Source of the DNA: Caprella mutica
Lineage: Eukaryota; Arthropoda; Malacostraca; Amphipoda; Caprellidae
Reading direction: 5' to 3'
DNA: 64,000 nt
NCBI GenBank assembly: GCA_947561585.1
Contig: CANNZV010000867.1
Coordinates: 124,001-188,000, forward strand
Shown here piece by piece: positions 23,445-36,370 of the stretch. Made by a program: the position numbers and the translations under genes. Position 1 is the stretch's first letter. Every line of letters starts with the position of its first letter. The notes below the pieces were generated by a model, which did no database searches, was not told the origin of the DNA, and saw only the letters and a program-made list of their open reading frames with translations.

Positions 23445-24887
23445 CACACCAATCAATGACAGGTTGAACATCTAGAGTGCAATGGTAAGTTGATATAATT
23501 CACTCTCTTGTGACCACTGATATCAAGTGAGAATGCAGTCACACAGTTCGTGAGGAGAATGAGGAGTGGATAGCATCAGAGAGAGGATGACCTATTTGTG
23601 ATGTGCCAAATAGGGACTACAGACATTTCCTATATCACATTAACATGTACTGTCATTACAACTGACACTATTAGCTACCATCTTCAGGTGGAACTGGACA
23701 CACTGGAAATAGAGTGGCTGATTATACAGGCATTTCCGTCTCGAGGTGATTATAAACAATTTAAACTTGGACTACCAGCAGTCAATATGACTTCTATTTT
23801 ACAGACATTGCTATTTCTTAAATCGTTATTAGTGTGTAAAAAATAAATTCAAATATCTACTAACCAGTAATAATATAAGAAAAAAACAAATAAAAATAAT
23901 AATCAGTCGAATTGACTGCTGGTGTTAGTAATATATCCATACGATTTAGGTTGTCTCAATATTATTTTGATTGATAGAAGGGAGATATTGTAAAGTGAAA
24001 TAACAGAGACTTTAAAAAGTTATTTCAATAATTTCATCATATATCTAATATAAATCATACATTATACAAAATTACAAACCATATAACTTAATTTCGTAAT
24101 GACTATAAACTAAATAGGTAAAGAGCATTAGCTTCTTACCATTTCAATCCCAAACAACACTATGGAAAGTATATAGATTAGAGTGAGACAACAACAGTAG
24201 TCACTGAACCGTGCCTACCTTATAATGACGTCCTTTTGAGAGGCTTAGGCCTAGTGACGCACACTCTAGATAGGTCTACTGATTGGAAACAGATTTGAAG
24301 AAGAAGGTAATTACTTAGATTAACGGATTACATAGAAAATACTTCCATTTAATAGATCTGTAATTTAATACTTTATGGTATTATATTTCTTTGTGAAATA
24401 TGTCCATAATTATAGAGGTCCTTAAAAGATATCTTAATTGTTAAATACCTTAATTCATTTTCAAATGATAAAGATTGTTACTTCGAAGTATTTGTGCTAA
24501 GGAGCTTTAAATGTTATTGATGACAGTTGCTTCAAATGTACACTAAGCTGACAGCTATTAAATAGCTTGTTCTCTGAAAGCAACATTATAAAGTTATATT
24601 TGATTTCATTGGTAATTAAAGAAATAGATACTTGGAAAAGAACAGATGATAATTAAATTAATATAAGTATAACTGTCACAACACAAATGGTGACTTATTC
24701 TACATTGCGATAGAGAAACGGAGAGAATTACATTGTTTCAAATGTAGCATTAGTATATTCTTTCTGTACATTGCAACCAGACTAACATGGAGCATCTTAT
24801 CTCCCTTATCAGTTAACAGTGATCTCTAATTGATTGTTGAGGAGATATTAAACTGATAACATCTTGCCAAACAGATAACGATAACAA
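23445..24887. other. AT-rich DNA, no gene seen
   Basis: Includes an 82-codon frame at 23598-23846 (plus) that I do not recognise and that has no splice or family support. Otherwise featureless. Confidence 0.4.
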
Positions 24888-25050
24888 AGGTAAGTTACGA
24901 GTTATTGAACGGTTCCACATTTACGATCATAAACAGAAACTATACTATTAATTCGTACCCACTTACCTGCAGATATTATGGATACGAATTAAAATTATTT
25001 TTCCTTACGATCGAAAATGTGGAACCGATCGATAACTCTGAACTTACCCT
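24888..25050. mobile_element. Foldback MITE family 2, copy 3
   Basis: Left arm: AGGTAAGTTACGAGTTATTG, GGTTCCACATTTACGATCAT. Right arm: TTACGATCGAAAATGTGGAA, GATAACTCTGAACTTACCCT. The centre TACCTGCAGATATTATGGAT retains half of the shared core. Confidence 0.85.
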
Positions 25051-26089
25051 AGTTAATTCAGAAAAATAAGCACTCCAATACCACAGTGTATTTAATACAT
25101 TCTAAGTATAATATAATAGCTACAGCTATTACCACGATATTGTAACTGCAGGCAGGTATATTGCACACTGTGCAAACAGTTCACACCTGAGTAAAGAGCT
25201 ATAGAGAGAGAACAGGTGAAAAGACTGATAAAGGGACTGATAAGATAGGTAATAACACTGAGAAAAGGGAAAAGTGAATTAGCAACTTATTATGTTTGCA
25301 AAATTTAATCGGAGTTCAATACATGAAAAATGTTAAGGGTTGGCAAATAAATAGAAGTTACAATTAACAGTCAATAACTAATGTCTGAACCCAATGTTCA
25401 AATAGCAATAAAATATACTAAAAATTGCAAAGAATAATGATCGTGAAAAGGTCCGTTGTCTCTGTTTATTGTGAATAAGCTAAAGAAACACAATGTTGAA
25501 AAGGTGCAGTTACAGACAATGTAGAGGATAACATAGTACAAATAATACAGACAAAGGATGTCTGCAGTAACTAGGGTGTAACTAGTTGAATAAGTTAACT
25601 AATACACTTTTAGCACTGCATGCTTTACACTAAACTATACACTTATGGTGAAATTGTAAATACCTATATTATCATTTTATGTCGAAAACATTTCAGTTAA
25701 AAGCAAAGTAAAAATTCTCTTACAATAAATTGATATGGATTTATAGCAATGTAATATTTAGATAAAATAATTGAAGCAACATACATTGAAATTATTATTT
25801 AATGATTTCACTAACAACTTTGTGTTCTTGTCTCACTCACTTGTCTAAGAATAAGTTAGATGGTATGACTTACCTTGCCGAGAGCATCCCGATCCATGTC
25901 CCTAGGATGAGGGTCCTTAAATCATATCCTTGGCAGTGGTAATGTCTCTGCAGGAAGAGTATCCTTGTATCTAAATAATGTCACTCACATTCCGCATCAC
26001 AATACCGTTAATAAATGCACTAGAAAGTGACACCCTAAACACTAGAAACTCTAAATGACAATTCACTATAGAGGGATAACGGTTACAAC
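25051..26089. other. AT-rich spacer
   Basis: No gene, RNA or element end was recognised. Confidence 0.4.
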
Positions 26090-26340
26090 AAATACAAGGG
26101 ACTGCAAAAAAGAAGTTATAAAAAGTGAATCCATGACCAAAGTCATATACCATCAGTTGGTGGTGACTCATGGACGCAGAAAAGCTACTCTGTGAGTCAC
26201 AAAGTACTGTGACAATTCGAATACAAGAACCGACAATTAAGAAAGGAAGAGGAAAATGAAGAGGTGATAGTAAGGAAATCTACCAAGTCAATTTGATAAG
26301 AAATTAGAATATTGCAAATTAGAGAATTCTATCTTCTGAA
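26090..26340 (+). repeat. Dispersed repeat family A, copy 4
   Basis: Shows ACAAATACAAGGGACTGCAA, GGACGCAGAAAAGCTACTCT, GAGGAAAATGAAGAGGTGAT and a degraded end. It is more diverged than the 6190 and 12320 copies. Confidence 0.6.
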
Positions 26341-26771
26341 AGTGCAAGCAAATAGCTATTTTAACAATTAAATTAATAAAGTACACTATCACAGTGCTGG
26401 CCTCACATGGACAACTCTTCACTATATTCTAAATTCAAAGCCCCTGGTTTTGAAATAGAATTAATGAAATGTATAAGAAATGACACGTTACCATTTCATT
26501 TTCTCGTGACCGTTGTAACGAACATATGGAGTGACTATTTTTTTAGCACATATTCACAGAAATTTTAGACTCTAGTAAAACATGACGAGGCATTTTGAGA
26601 TAAAAGGGAAACTTTTAGACTCCACGCCAAGAGTAAAAAAAAGAAATAATAGAGGTTAAATATAACCAAGGAAAACAGGAGAACATTGTACAAACTTGGG
26701 GAAATAAATCGTTGTGAGAAATAAAATTTTGAATAAAAAGAATAATGATACAGACTTTGAATCATAGTCAT

Positions 26772-28005
26772 TTGCCAGTCACTAGCCAGTCTCTCACAAG
26801 TCACTCGCCAGTCTCTCACAAGTCACTCGCCAGTCTCTCACAAGTCACTAGCCAGTCTCTCACAAGTCACTCGCCAGTCTCTCACAAGTCACTCGCCAGT
26901 CTCTCACAAGTCACTCGCCAGTCTCTCACAAGTCACTCGCCAGTCTCTCACAAGTCACTCGCCAGTCTCTCACAAGTCACTCGCCAGTCTCTCACAAGTC
27001 ACTCGCCAGTCTCTCACAAGTCACTCGACAGTCTCTCACAAGTCACTCGACAGTCTCTCACAAGTCACTCGACAGTCTCTCACAAGTCACTCGCCAGTCT
27101 CTCACAAGTCACTCGCCAGTCTCTCACAAGTCACTCGCCAGTCTCTCACAAGTCACTCGCCAGTCTCTCACAAGTCACTCGACAGTCTCTCACAAGTCAC
27201 TCGACAGTCTCTCACAAGTCACTCGCCAGTCTCTCACAAGTCACTCGCCAGTCTCTAAAAAGTCACTCGCCAGTCTCTAAAAAGTCACTCGCCAGTCTCT
27301 CACAAGTCACTCGCCAGTCTCTCACAAGTCACTCGCCAGTCTCTCACAAGTCACTCGCCAGTCTCTCACAAGTCACTCGCCAGTCTCTCACAAGTCACTC
27401 GCCAGTCTCTCACAAGTCACTCGCCAGTCTCTCACAAGTCACTCGCCAGTCTCTCACAAGTCACTCGACAGTCTCTCACAAGTCACTCGACAGTCTCTCA
27501 CAAGTCACTCGCCAGTCTCTCACAAGTCACTCGCCAGTCTCTAAAAAGTCACTCGCCAGTCTCTCACAAGTCACTCGCCAGTCTCTCACAAGTCACTCGC
27601 CAGTCTCTCACAAGTCACTCGCCAGTCTCTCACAAGTCACTCGCCAGTCTCTCACAAGTCACTCGCCAGTCTCTCACAAGTCACTCGCCAGTCTCTCACA
27701 AGTCACTCGCCAGTCTCTCACAAGTCACTCGCCAGTCTCTCACAAGTCACTCGCCAGTCTCTCACAAGTCACTCGCCAGTCTCTCACAAGTCACTCGCCA
27801 GTCTCTCACAAGTCACTCGCCAGTCTCTCACAAGTCACTCGCCAGTCTCTCACAAGTCACTCGCCAGTCTCTCACAGTCTCTCACAGTCACTAGCCAGTC
27901 TCTCACAGTCACTAGCCAGTCTCTCACAGTCACTAGCCAGTCTCTCACAGTCACTAGCCAGTCTCTCACAGTCACTCGCCAGTCTCTCACAGTCACTCGC
28001 CAGTC
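26772..28005. repeat. 22 bp minisatellite grading into a 21 bp unit
   Basis: About 50 units with TCACTCGCCAGTCTCTCACA then AG (variants CTCGACAG, TCTAAAAAG), followed from about 27879 by about six shorter units with TCACTAGCCAGTCTCTCACA then G. A plus-strand frame spans the array (SLTSHSPVSHK motif) only because the unit has no stop codons. Confidence 0.97.
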
Positions 28006-28270
28006 TCACAGTAACTAGTTCAGTCACTTAGCCACTAGTTCAGTCACTCAGCCACTAGTTCAGTCACTCAGCCACTAGTTAAGTCACTCAGCCACTAGTT
28101 CAGTCACTCAGCCACTAGTTCAGTCACTCAGCCACTAGTTCAGTCACTCAGCCACTAGTTCAGTCACTCAGCCACTAGTTCAGTCACTCAGCCACTAGTT
28201 CAGTCACTCAGTCACTAGTTCAGTCACTCAGTCACTAGTTCAGTCACTCAGTCACTAGTTCAGTACTCCA
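28006..28270. repeat. 20 bp minisatellite, about 13 units
   Basis: Unit CACTAGTTCAGTCACTCAGC, directly continuing the preceding 22/21 bp array and sharing its CAGTCACTC and GCCA words. The last three units have CAGTCAC instead of CAGCCAC. Each unit carries the palindrome ACTAGT. Confidence 0.95.
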
Positions 28271-28597
28271 TACCCCATACGTTTCATTCTCCTGTAGAAA
28301 ATCTCTCTAAATAATCTATCAAGTCAGTAACAGATGGCAAGTAACTACCTGGAATAACTAATATTAGTCACAGTGGCTACAACTTGAAGCCAATAGGTGA
28401 GCAAAAGGAAATATTATCAGTGCCGAATGACAGAAATCAATTTGTGCCATGACACTATTCAAGTTTTCAAGATTATTTAATAATGAAATTCAATTAGTGT
28501 TGTATTGGAAAATACCGTTTGAGCTATTCTCTATTCATTTCTATATCCATTAGAATTTCATCATTTATACACAGTTCCAATTTATAGATTCATTTAG

Positions 28598-28790
28598 CTA
28601 TACATTTTCATTTATATACATTTTCATTTATATACATTTTCATTTATATACATTTTCATTTATATACATTTTCATTTATATACATTTTCATTTATACAGA
28701 TTCATTTATATACAGTTCCAATTTATACAGTTTCATTTATACAGTTTCATTTATACACAATTTTATTTATACACAGTTTCATTTATACGC
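28598..28790. repeat. 16 bp AT-rich tandem repeat
   Basis: Six near-identical units of ATTTATATACATTTTC, followed by degenerate ATTTATACAGTTTC copies. Confidence 0.9.
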
Positions 28791-28891
28791 TATCTCATAA
28801 TTCAAAACCGTTTGAATTATTCTATATTATTTTTCTAGCTAAATAAACTAGTGCAATAACCATAACAGGTTATGGTCATGTCTATCTCGTA

Positions 28892-29540
28892 TAGCTAGGT
28901 AAATGTGCAGCTAGGTAGATGTGCAGCTAGGTAGATGTGCAGCTAGGTAGATGTGCAGCTAGGTAAATGTGCAGCTAGGTAAATGTGCAGCTAGGTAGAT
29001 GTGCAGCTAGGTAAATGTGCAGCTAGGTAAATGTGCAACTAGGTAGATGTGCAGCTAGGTAGATGTGCAGCTAGGTAGATGTGCAACTAGGTAGATGTGC
29101 AACTAGGTAGATGTGCAGCTAGGTAGATGTGCAACTAGGTAGATGTGCAACTAGGTAGATGTGCAGCTAGGTAGATGTGCAGCTAGGTAGATGTGCAACT
29201 AGGTAGATGTGCAGCTAGGTAGATGTGCAGCTAGGTAGATGTGCAACTAGGTAGATGTGCAACTAGGTAGATGTGCAACTAGGTAGATGTGCAACTCGGT
29301 AGATGTGCAACTAGGTAGATGTGCAACTAGGTAGATGTGCAACTAGGTAGATGTGCAACTAGGTAGATGTGAAACTAGGTAGATGTGCAACTAGGTAGAT
29401 GTGAAACTAGGTAGATGTGAAACTAGGTAGATGTGAAACTAGGTAGATGTGAAACTAGGTAGATGTGAAACTAGGTAGATGTGAAACTAGGTAGATGTGA
29501 AACTAGGTAGATGTGCAACTAGGTAGATGTGTAACTAGTT
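28892..29540. repeat. 16 bp minisatellite, about 40 units
   Basis: Unit AGCTAGGTAGATGTGC, with sub-types AGCTAGGTAAATGTGC, AACTAGGTAGATGTGC and AACTAGGTAGATGTGA. The sub-types are ordered along the array (AGCT at the left, then AACT..GC, then AACT..GA towards the right), suggesting directional turnover. Confidence 0.96.
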
Positions 29541-30780
29541 ACCATTCTCACCACTAGGGATAACAAAGTGCTTAATATTTCAAGTTTCACGCTGTTTCTC
29601 TACCACAGTTCGTGGTTCACTTTAATGAAAATGGCAGATGACATTACTTACAGCGATATGAATTACAATGATGTACAGGTTAACACTTTTATAAACAGTT
29701 TAGTACAGACCAGGAATACATGTATTAATAAAAATGTTTAATATTAAGCGTGTAGTGCTCTAATAAATATGAATGCTATCTTTTTGTCATGGTAAGCTAA
29801 GGGTGAGACAAATAATAAGGCAAAGGTCTGACTTGTGAACAGTGAGGTTAAATATGAGGTATTGAATAGGTAAAGGCGACTCAGAGGCTATTATAGCCAT
29901 TTGCACTCAATTGGCTAGATGGAGTGGAGACACTGTAGAGTGGAGACACAGTGATGGAGTGGAGACACAGTGATGGAGTGGAGACTACTAATACTCCGTA
30001 TATTTAATAGATGTCAATATCTTAAACGTTAAGCATTGAATCATTGCAGCTAACACTACTAACATTCATTAAAATATATAAAAATCTGATGCCAATCCAT
30101 TAAAATTAGTAAAGTATTTCATGCTTTATATTTTACTAATACCAAGACACTGCCAGAGAGATCTGTACCCATTTCCCCATTAGTTAATAGAAAGGGATGG
30201 CAGAGATTGTAATGGGGACAGCAGTGCGTGTAATGGGTACAGAAATGTTACAATACTGGACAAACAAGACACAATGGCAAGGAGCCGGTTATTGTATGCA
30301 TGCGTTATTGTCACTAATTCCAACACTACTTAACCACAAAACTTATTAGTGGTGGATTAGTTAAAACAATCATCTATTTCGAAGAAGAAGCAGAATTACC
30401 ACATATAAGTTATTACAGACCTATTAAATATGAATGCAAGCTTATGAAAAAGCCTCAGGTTCTGTTTATGGTAATAAGATCACCTTAGTGCAGACATTTT
30501 AAATAACTTCAATTATCTCAATTGGAGAGAAAACTGAAGAGAGGTGAGACTCTGATCTACTCTTGGGTAAAAAGATTGTGTCTTAGAAGAGAAGACTGTG
30601 GCTAACATGTTAATATTGAGCCAATGAGACAGTGAAAACTGCACAAAGACCATACAGTCTCACTATATTAACAGTCATGAGGCATACAGTCCTCAGAGTG
30701 ACTGTGCAGTCATAGGTTGCTAACCTCTGCAGCGAGAGGAACTTTTTTCTGTCCTGGCGAGTGAACGAAGCGTGACTGAG
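29541..30780. other. Spacer with small 19 bp triplication
   Basis: Contains three imperfect units of about 19 bp (GTGGAGACACAGTGATGGA) at about 29930-29990 and a 36-codon frame at 29631-29741 discussed in the findings. Otherwise no gene was recognised. Confidence 0.45.
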
Positions 30781-31770
30781 ACCTACCAGACAGTAGACAC
30801 CTCACACCTACCAGACAGTAGCCACCCCACACCAACCAGACAGTAGCCACCCCACACCAACCAGACAGTAGCCACCCCACACCAACCAGACAGTAGCCAC
30901 CCCACACCTACCAGACAGTAGCCACCCCACACCTACCAGACAGTAGCCACCCCACACCTACCAGACAGTAGCCACCCCACACCTACCAGACAGTAGCCAC
31001 CCCACACCTACCAGACAGTAGCCGCCCCACACCTACCAGACAGTAGCCGCCCCACACCTACCAGACAGTAGCCACCCCACACCAACCAGACAGTAGCCAC
31101 CCCACACCTACCAGACAGTAGCCACCCCACACCTACCAGACAGTAGCCACCCCACACCTACCAGACAGTAGCCACCCCACACCTACCAGACAGTAGCCAC
31201 CCCACGCCTACCAGACAGTAGCCGCCCCACACCTACCAGACAGTAGCCGCCCCACACCTACCAGACAGTAGCCGCCCCACACCTACCAGATAGTAGCCAC
31301 CCCACACCTACCAGACAGTAGCCGCCCCACACCTACCAGACAGTAGCCGCCCCACACCTACCAGACAGTAGCCGCCCCACACCTACCAGACAGTAGCCAC
31401 CCCACACCTACCAGACAGTAGCCACCCCACACCTACCAGACAGTAGCCACCCCACACCTACCAGACAGTAGCCGCCCCACACCTACCAGACAGTAGCCAC
31501 CCCACACCTACCAGACAGTAGCCGCCCCACACCTACCAGACAGTAGCCGCCCCACACCTACCAGACAGTAGCCGCCCCACACCTACCAGACAGTAGCCGC
31601 CCCACACCTACCAGACAGTAGCCACCCCACACCTACCAGACAGTAGCCGCCCCACACCTACCAGACAGTAGCCACCCCACACCTACCAGACAGTAGCCAC
31701 CCCACACCTACCAGACAGTAGCCACCCCACACCTACCAGACAGTAGCCACCCCACACCTACCAGACAGTA
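30781..31770. repeat. 25 bp minisatellite, about 39 units
   Basis: Unit CCCACACCTACCAGACAGTA then GCCAC or GCCGC. It is GC-rich in an AT-rich setting. The leftmost few units have ACCAACC in place of ACCTACC. Each unit holds CTAC-CAGACA-GTAG, a 4 bp stem. A minus-strand frame at 30710-30907 (WGGYCLVGVG) is a by-product. Confidence 0.97.
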
Positions 31771-33543
31771 GGAATAAAAATTAAAAAATTTAATAATAAT
31801 GTGATCGTTATTGCTATTAATTTAGTCTAAAATGAGAATAATAGTGTTTATATAACAATATAATATATATTTATATGATAAACACTAGTATCTAGTATGA
31901 AGTAAAATTAGCTTCGCTGCCTTTTTTGAAACACCATCTAAAGTGAAGAGCAATAAAAATCTAAAAAAAACACGCAGTAAGCCTGCTATATCAACTGTTA
32001 AGAGAGGGGGGGGGGTGCGGGTAAAATCAGGCATTTGTTAATAAGTGTTTTAATGGAAGCAGCATACTTAATCATGTATGATAATGTACTCTGTTCATCT
32101 AAATAACACTTATTGAAGAAAAGAAAAATTTATATATTTTGAAAAAGCGCCATCTAGTGACAAATAGCACAAGCTTTGCACGAGTCATTGACGCCATCTT
32201 GTTGTAATACCACAAACGTTGTGCAAAAAACTTTTGTATAGCTGCGAGTAGTAGTATTGATTATAAGTCAAGAAATACTATTTTTGTTAGTATATTGTAT
32301 ATAAATTACAAATCAAATCTTTATAGCTTATTTCTGAAGATAATCAGACATTCTATAAACGTTCGTGAAGAATGTTCTGGAAATAATGCGATCAACGCCA
32401 TCTATGAAATGATCGCATAAACTTATATTAACTAATAAAAACTCTATTTTCTCTGAAAATACAGTGACTTGAGACGAAATATTTATCCGTAACTAATCAA
32501 TGTTTATTTATCATATTATGATGAAATATTTGATACGAACATTAGACGCCCCTCTCCTTTAAACCACTTCGAGAAATTCAAAACAAACCTCGGAATGTAC
32601 TACTGATTAGTGAGAGACACTGTACGTCGTGTGATGGTAAAAACAAACAACAGTAATTAGGTATTTAATCTTCTACAACATACTTTCCACCAGCTAAAAA
32701 AAATATCACCAAGGAATGAGCTACTTCAATTAATGGAATGTTTTAAATGGAAAACTGTCCATTACCTTCAGCGTCATTGATAATCAACAAATAAAGTTAA
32801 ACCCTAAAGTACAGAAAAAAATCACTCCAACATGCTTGTAATGTACAACTTTGGCAAGTACATAGTAAATATGGAATTACAATTCTCATGCGGTATTTAA
32901 TTCATTATCTACTATAACTTTGTAATAATAATCACGACTCTGCAGTGGGAGATAGCGGTTCGAAAATAGTCAGCGGTGAAATTTGGAACCTTAATATGTC
33001 AATATCATTTTTCGATAAGATTTTAGTCGTCCATAAATCGATTATACAGATACTTCAATTACGAGTTTTATATTATAGCAGTAAATTAGTGGAATAAATA
33101 CAGTTTTCGAAATAACATTTATGAAGTTGACATCAAATAGCTAATAAAGTCGATACATCTTAGTACGGCAATTCATATAATAAAACCTAACAAGACCAAG
33201 GAATTGGCTGGTAAGTTTATTCCTATCGTAATAGCACTAAGTTCACTATTAGCGAGCATGCTACGTAACATAGAATGCATAGGTGAAGGCTAGTGATAAA
33301 AATTATACAACAAACTCTATTTTGCGACTAGTAGTGTAGGAGTTCATTTAACTACGAATAGTCTGCACTCTATGACATTTCAACACAAATTACTCAAGCA
33401 CAGACTCTTTCAGTCCAGACTTCAGAGTTGAGGTCACAACACGAAATAGCACAATGGCTCAGATTTTAATGTATAATGCAGCAATTTGCTCCGATAAAAG
33501 GTTTGCCGACAGCTACAGCACTAGGCTTGCACTGTGGCTAGTA
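31771..33543. other. AT-rich DNA with CCATCT words
   Basis: No genes seen. It has a G11 run at about 32006 and four CACCATCT or CGCCATCT words between 31931 and 32405, the best of which is annotated separately. Confidence 0.4.
32147..32160 (-). promoter_or_regulatory. CTCF-like core motif
   Basis: The minus strand reads TCACTAGATGGCGC. It matches the established CTCF core CCASYAGRKGGCRS at 13 of 14 positions, with a mismatch only at the first base. CTCF is present in insects and marks insulators. A single motif of this length can arise by chance, and no flanking upstream module was identified. Confidence 0.35.
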
Positions 33544-33659
33544 CAGGGTGTGTTACAACTGTTATTTTAAATCTTTTTACTTGTAACGAGTTACTATATT
33601 ATATATATTTTTATGTGATCGAAAATATCGAGCTGTCCGATAATTCGTAACTGACCCTA
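33544..33659. mobile_element. Foldback MITE family 2, copy 4 (decayed)
   Basis: The right arm is clear (ATGTGATCGAAAATATCGAG, TCCGATAATTCGTAACTGAC, CCT). The left arm is reduced to AGGGTGTGTTACAACTGTTA. Confidence 0.6.
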
Positions 33660-34141
33660 CATGCATTGACTTTGAAAGTTAATTCAAAAATTTGCCTTTC
33701 TGCTAGATAAAGACTTAATAACCGGTACATGTCCAGACTCTGTGATTGAATACTTGCTATGTTGTTATTTAGATATTGTGTTTGCATAACACTTAACTAT
33801 TATTTAAACAAACCAGAGATTGTTATTCTCAAACAGAAGTTAGCACGCATGTAACTACCAATAAAAACAACATAACTACCGCACCGTACAAACAATAAAA
33901 CAAATGCAGTGCGCGCGTCCACACGCTACAACGATGCAAGACAAACGTTGTTTGTGATACAAACTGATATAGGCAATGCAAATTAATTATTGCCATTAGG
34001 TATATTGATATATACGCAAGAAACTACATTTGCATGCAGTATGATCGTATGCGAGAACACATATACATAGATAACCACCTTCATGTAGAATTATGCAATA
34101 ACATAGTGTGTATGGGGGGAGCATGACGATAAATAGAGTTA

Positions 34142-34272
34142 GGCCTAGTTACGAGTTACCAAACGGTTCTACATTTTCGGTCCTATAATAATATAAATTG
34201 ATAATTTTTTTATATTTTTTTCTTATATGATCGAAGATTTGGGACAGTCCGATAACTCGGAAGCTACTCCAG
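34142..34272. mobile_element. Foldback MITE family 2, copy 5
   Basis: Left arm: CCTAGTTACGAGTTACCAAA, CGGTTCTACATTTTCGGTCC. Right arm: ATATGATCGAAGATTTGGGA, CCGATAACTCGGAAGCTACT. It is AT-rich between the arms and lacks the palindromic core. Confidence 0.7.
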
Positions 34273-36370
34273 TAACCATACTAGGTAGTAGGTACCTAAA
34301 TGATGACACAACGGAACTTCAAAAAGCTTAAAATTAAATCGTAAACAACTCTGCAGAGTAACAGGATAATTTTATATTGAAGATGAAAGAGAGCTAGATA
34401 GTACCTACTTCGTGGCCACTCAACTCAATAAGATATGATGAAAATATCAAAATTGACCAATAATGAATGTCAGAGTCGCACTAGTGAAACGGCCCTCATT
34501 AATCAATGCTATTGTACTATTGTATTCAGTTATTTGACAGCCCAGCCGTTACAAGTTTTAACCAGGAAAATACGTTGGTACAAAGATAACAGACAATAAT
34601 TTGTTGATCTGTGATTCTGTTAGACTGTTGGGAGGAATAATTAATTTATTTCAAAATTTAAAAAAAGTAAATTTCAACACCAAAATGCAGTTCACTTTTT
34701 ATTCACCATGGCTAACTCCTCAAATATAACTGTTAGGCAATGCCGTAATAGTAGCCAGGTAGGTACCACAGACTAGGCCGGCAAGCAAATTATCTGTCTG
34801 TGAGGCGGTTACATAAAACAACTCGCCACTGTAGTTCACAACATAAACATAACCTACCAAATTGATTGACAAAAGGGTGAAGTCTTTTATACTGAGGTAG
34901 GTGAACAACCCACCAACATTTTATTGAACTCAAAGTACTAACTGCCATGGTAGAGATCAGGCTACCATTGGAAACTAGGTAACTATTTCTAGGTATCAAA
35001 GTCCCTGGAGAATCACAAATAGGAAATAAAATTCATTAAAGGTTGTTGCCAAATACACAATATTGCACAAAAAATTTCACAATGAGAACTACAGTAGGAA
35101 ACATTCTCAGTGAACCCAGTGAATGAAGTTGGGAGCACTGCTGGCACACCTTCCCACACTCGCATCTTATTCAGCACTGAAAATAATATGCCATATGCCG
35201 CCACATTTTCAAAGATTTCCACATATTGTCTAAAATATCCGCAAAATATCATTACATTTTGTCATAACTAATACAAATGGGGAATATTTTTTATTTTGTG
35301 TTTGAAGTATTTAGTTTATCATTAAAATGAAACTATATTCACAATAGAAAATGTTATAAAATGTATTGGATAATCATTCAAAAACTCAAGTGACATCTGT
35401 GGCGCTGAATTAACTTGAAATAAAATCCATAAAGTGTCAACACCAACAGTCGAGTGATAATAATAATTGTATATATGTTATTTTTTGGCAGTCGACATTT
35501 TATTTACTGATCTAAAGATAAAAAATAGTATATATAATTTAAATTTAAAAAAATAGAGTTCAAATAAAGTGATGAGTATCATAATAGTATAATCAAAGTA
35601 AACCAACACACTAATCGGCTTAAAATATAGGTATACTTTTCAATGACCTTTTATTTTGAAGAAGTTATTGATAGGTATACATTGAGGTTTAGAGTAATAA
35701 TATATACCTATATACTGGAGCGAAACATGGAACCAAAAGTACAGAAAACATAAACATAGAAGTAGATACAAACAGAAAGGTTAATGAGGTATCTCATAAA
35801 ATTGTTATTGTTAAAATAGTTATATATTTGTTGTACTGTTTTACACCATTGTATAAATCTACAACTGAATTAATCAATACAATTTTTATTATGTATGAAT
35901 TAAATTTATACAATACTGGGAGAGAAGGTGGAAAAAGTTAGACTCTACATAATATTAATAGTACCCATACATATTAAAAGTAGAACGCAATTCAAAGCCT
36001 GTGAATAAAAACTTACCTAATTTTTACCCTGTCATACTGTTCAAACTAAGCTAATTAATGTAAATATAAACAAGTTAAACAATACCGCCAGAGGCCAGCA
36101 CAGACTTTACCTAATTAACTATTGAAGAAAATGCTAATGAGAGTTAGATATGTATCGTCTAATATTCAATTCAACAGACACAGGCAGCTTGTTGTCACTG
36201 GTGTACTACATACTCCTATTATTTTGATGCTTGGAAAACATAGCAATTACAATTGTATATAATTTGAAAAGATAAGAAAGTGTAGACAGGCAAACAATAG
36301 ATATTAAATACGTGTATATCTTCCGAGGAATAATTCCATTTTTAACTCAGTATTTAATTGATACCTCCTA
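34273..36370. other. AT-rich DNA, no supported gene
   Basis: Minus-strand frames of 60-80 codons lie at 34720-35252. They overlap in different phases and look like chance or long-decayed sequence. Confidence 0.4.

Noticed and set aside
26745..28031. 428-codon Ser-rich plus-strand frame
   Set aside because: The 22 bp unit read through successive phases. No flanking exon signals or non-repeat sequence.
34720..35252. Minus-strand frames with a faint resemblance to an insect chemoreceptor tail (NYSGELFYVTASQTDN)
   Set aside because: The frames overlap in different phases, lack splice sites and the family's C-terminal signature, and the resemblance is too short to support.
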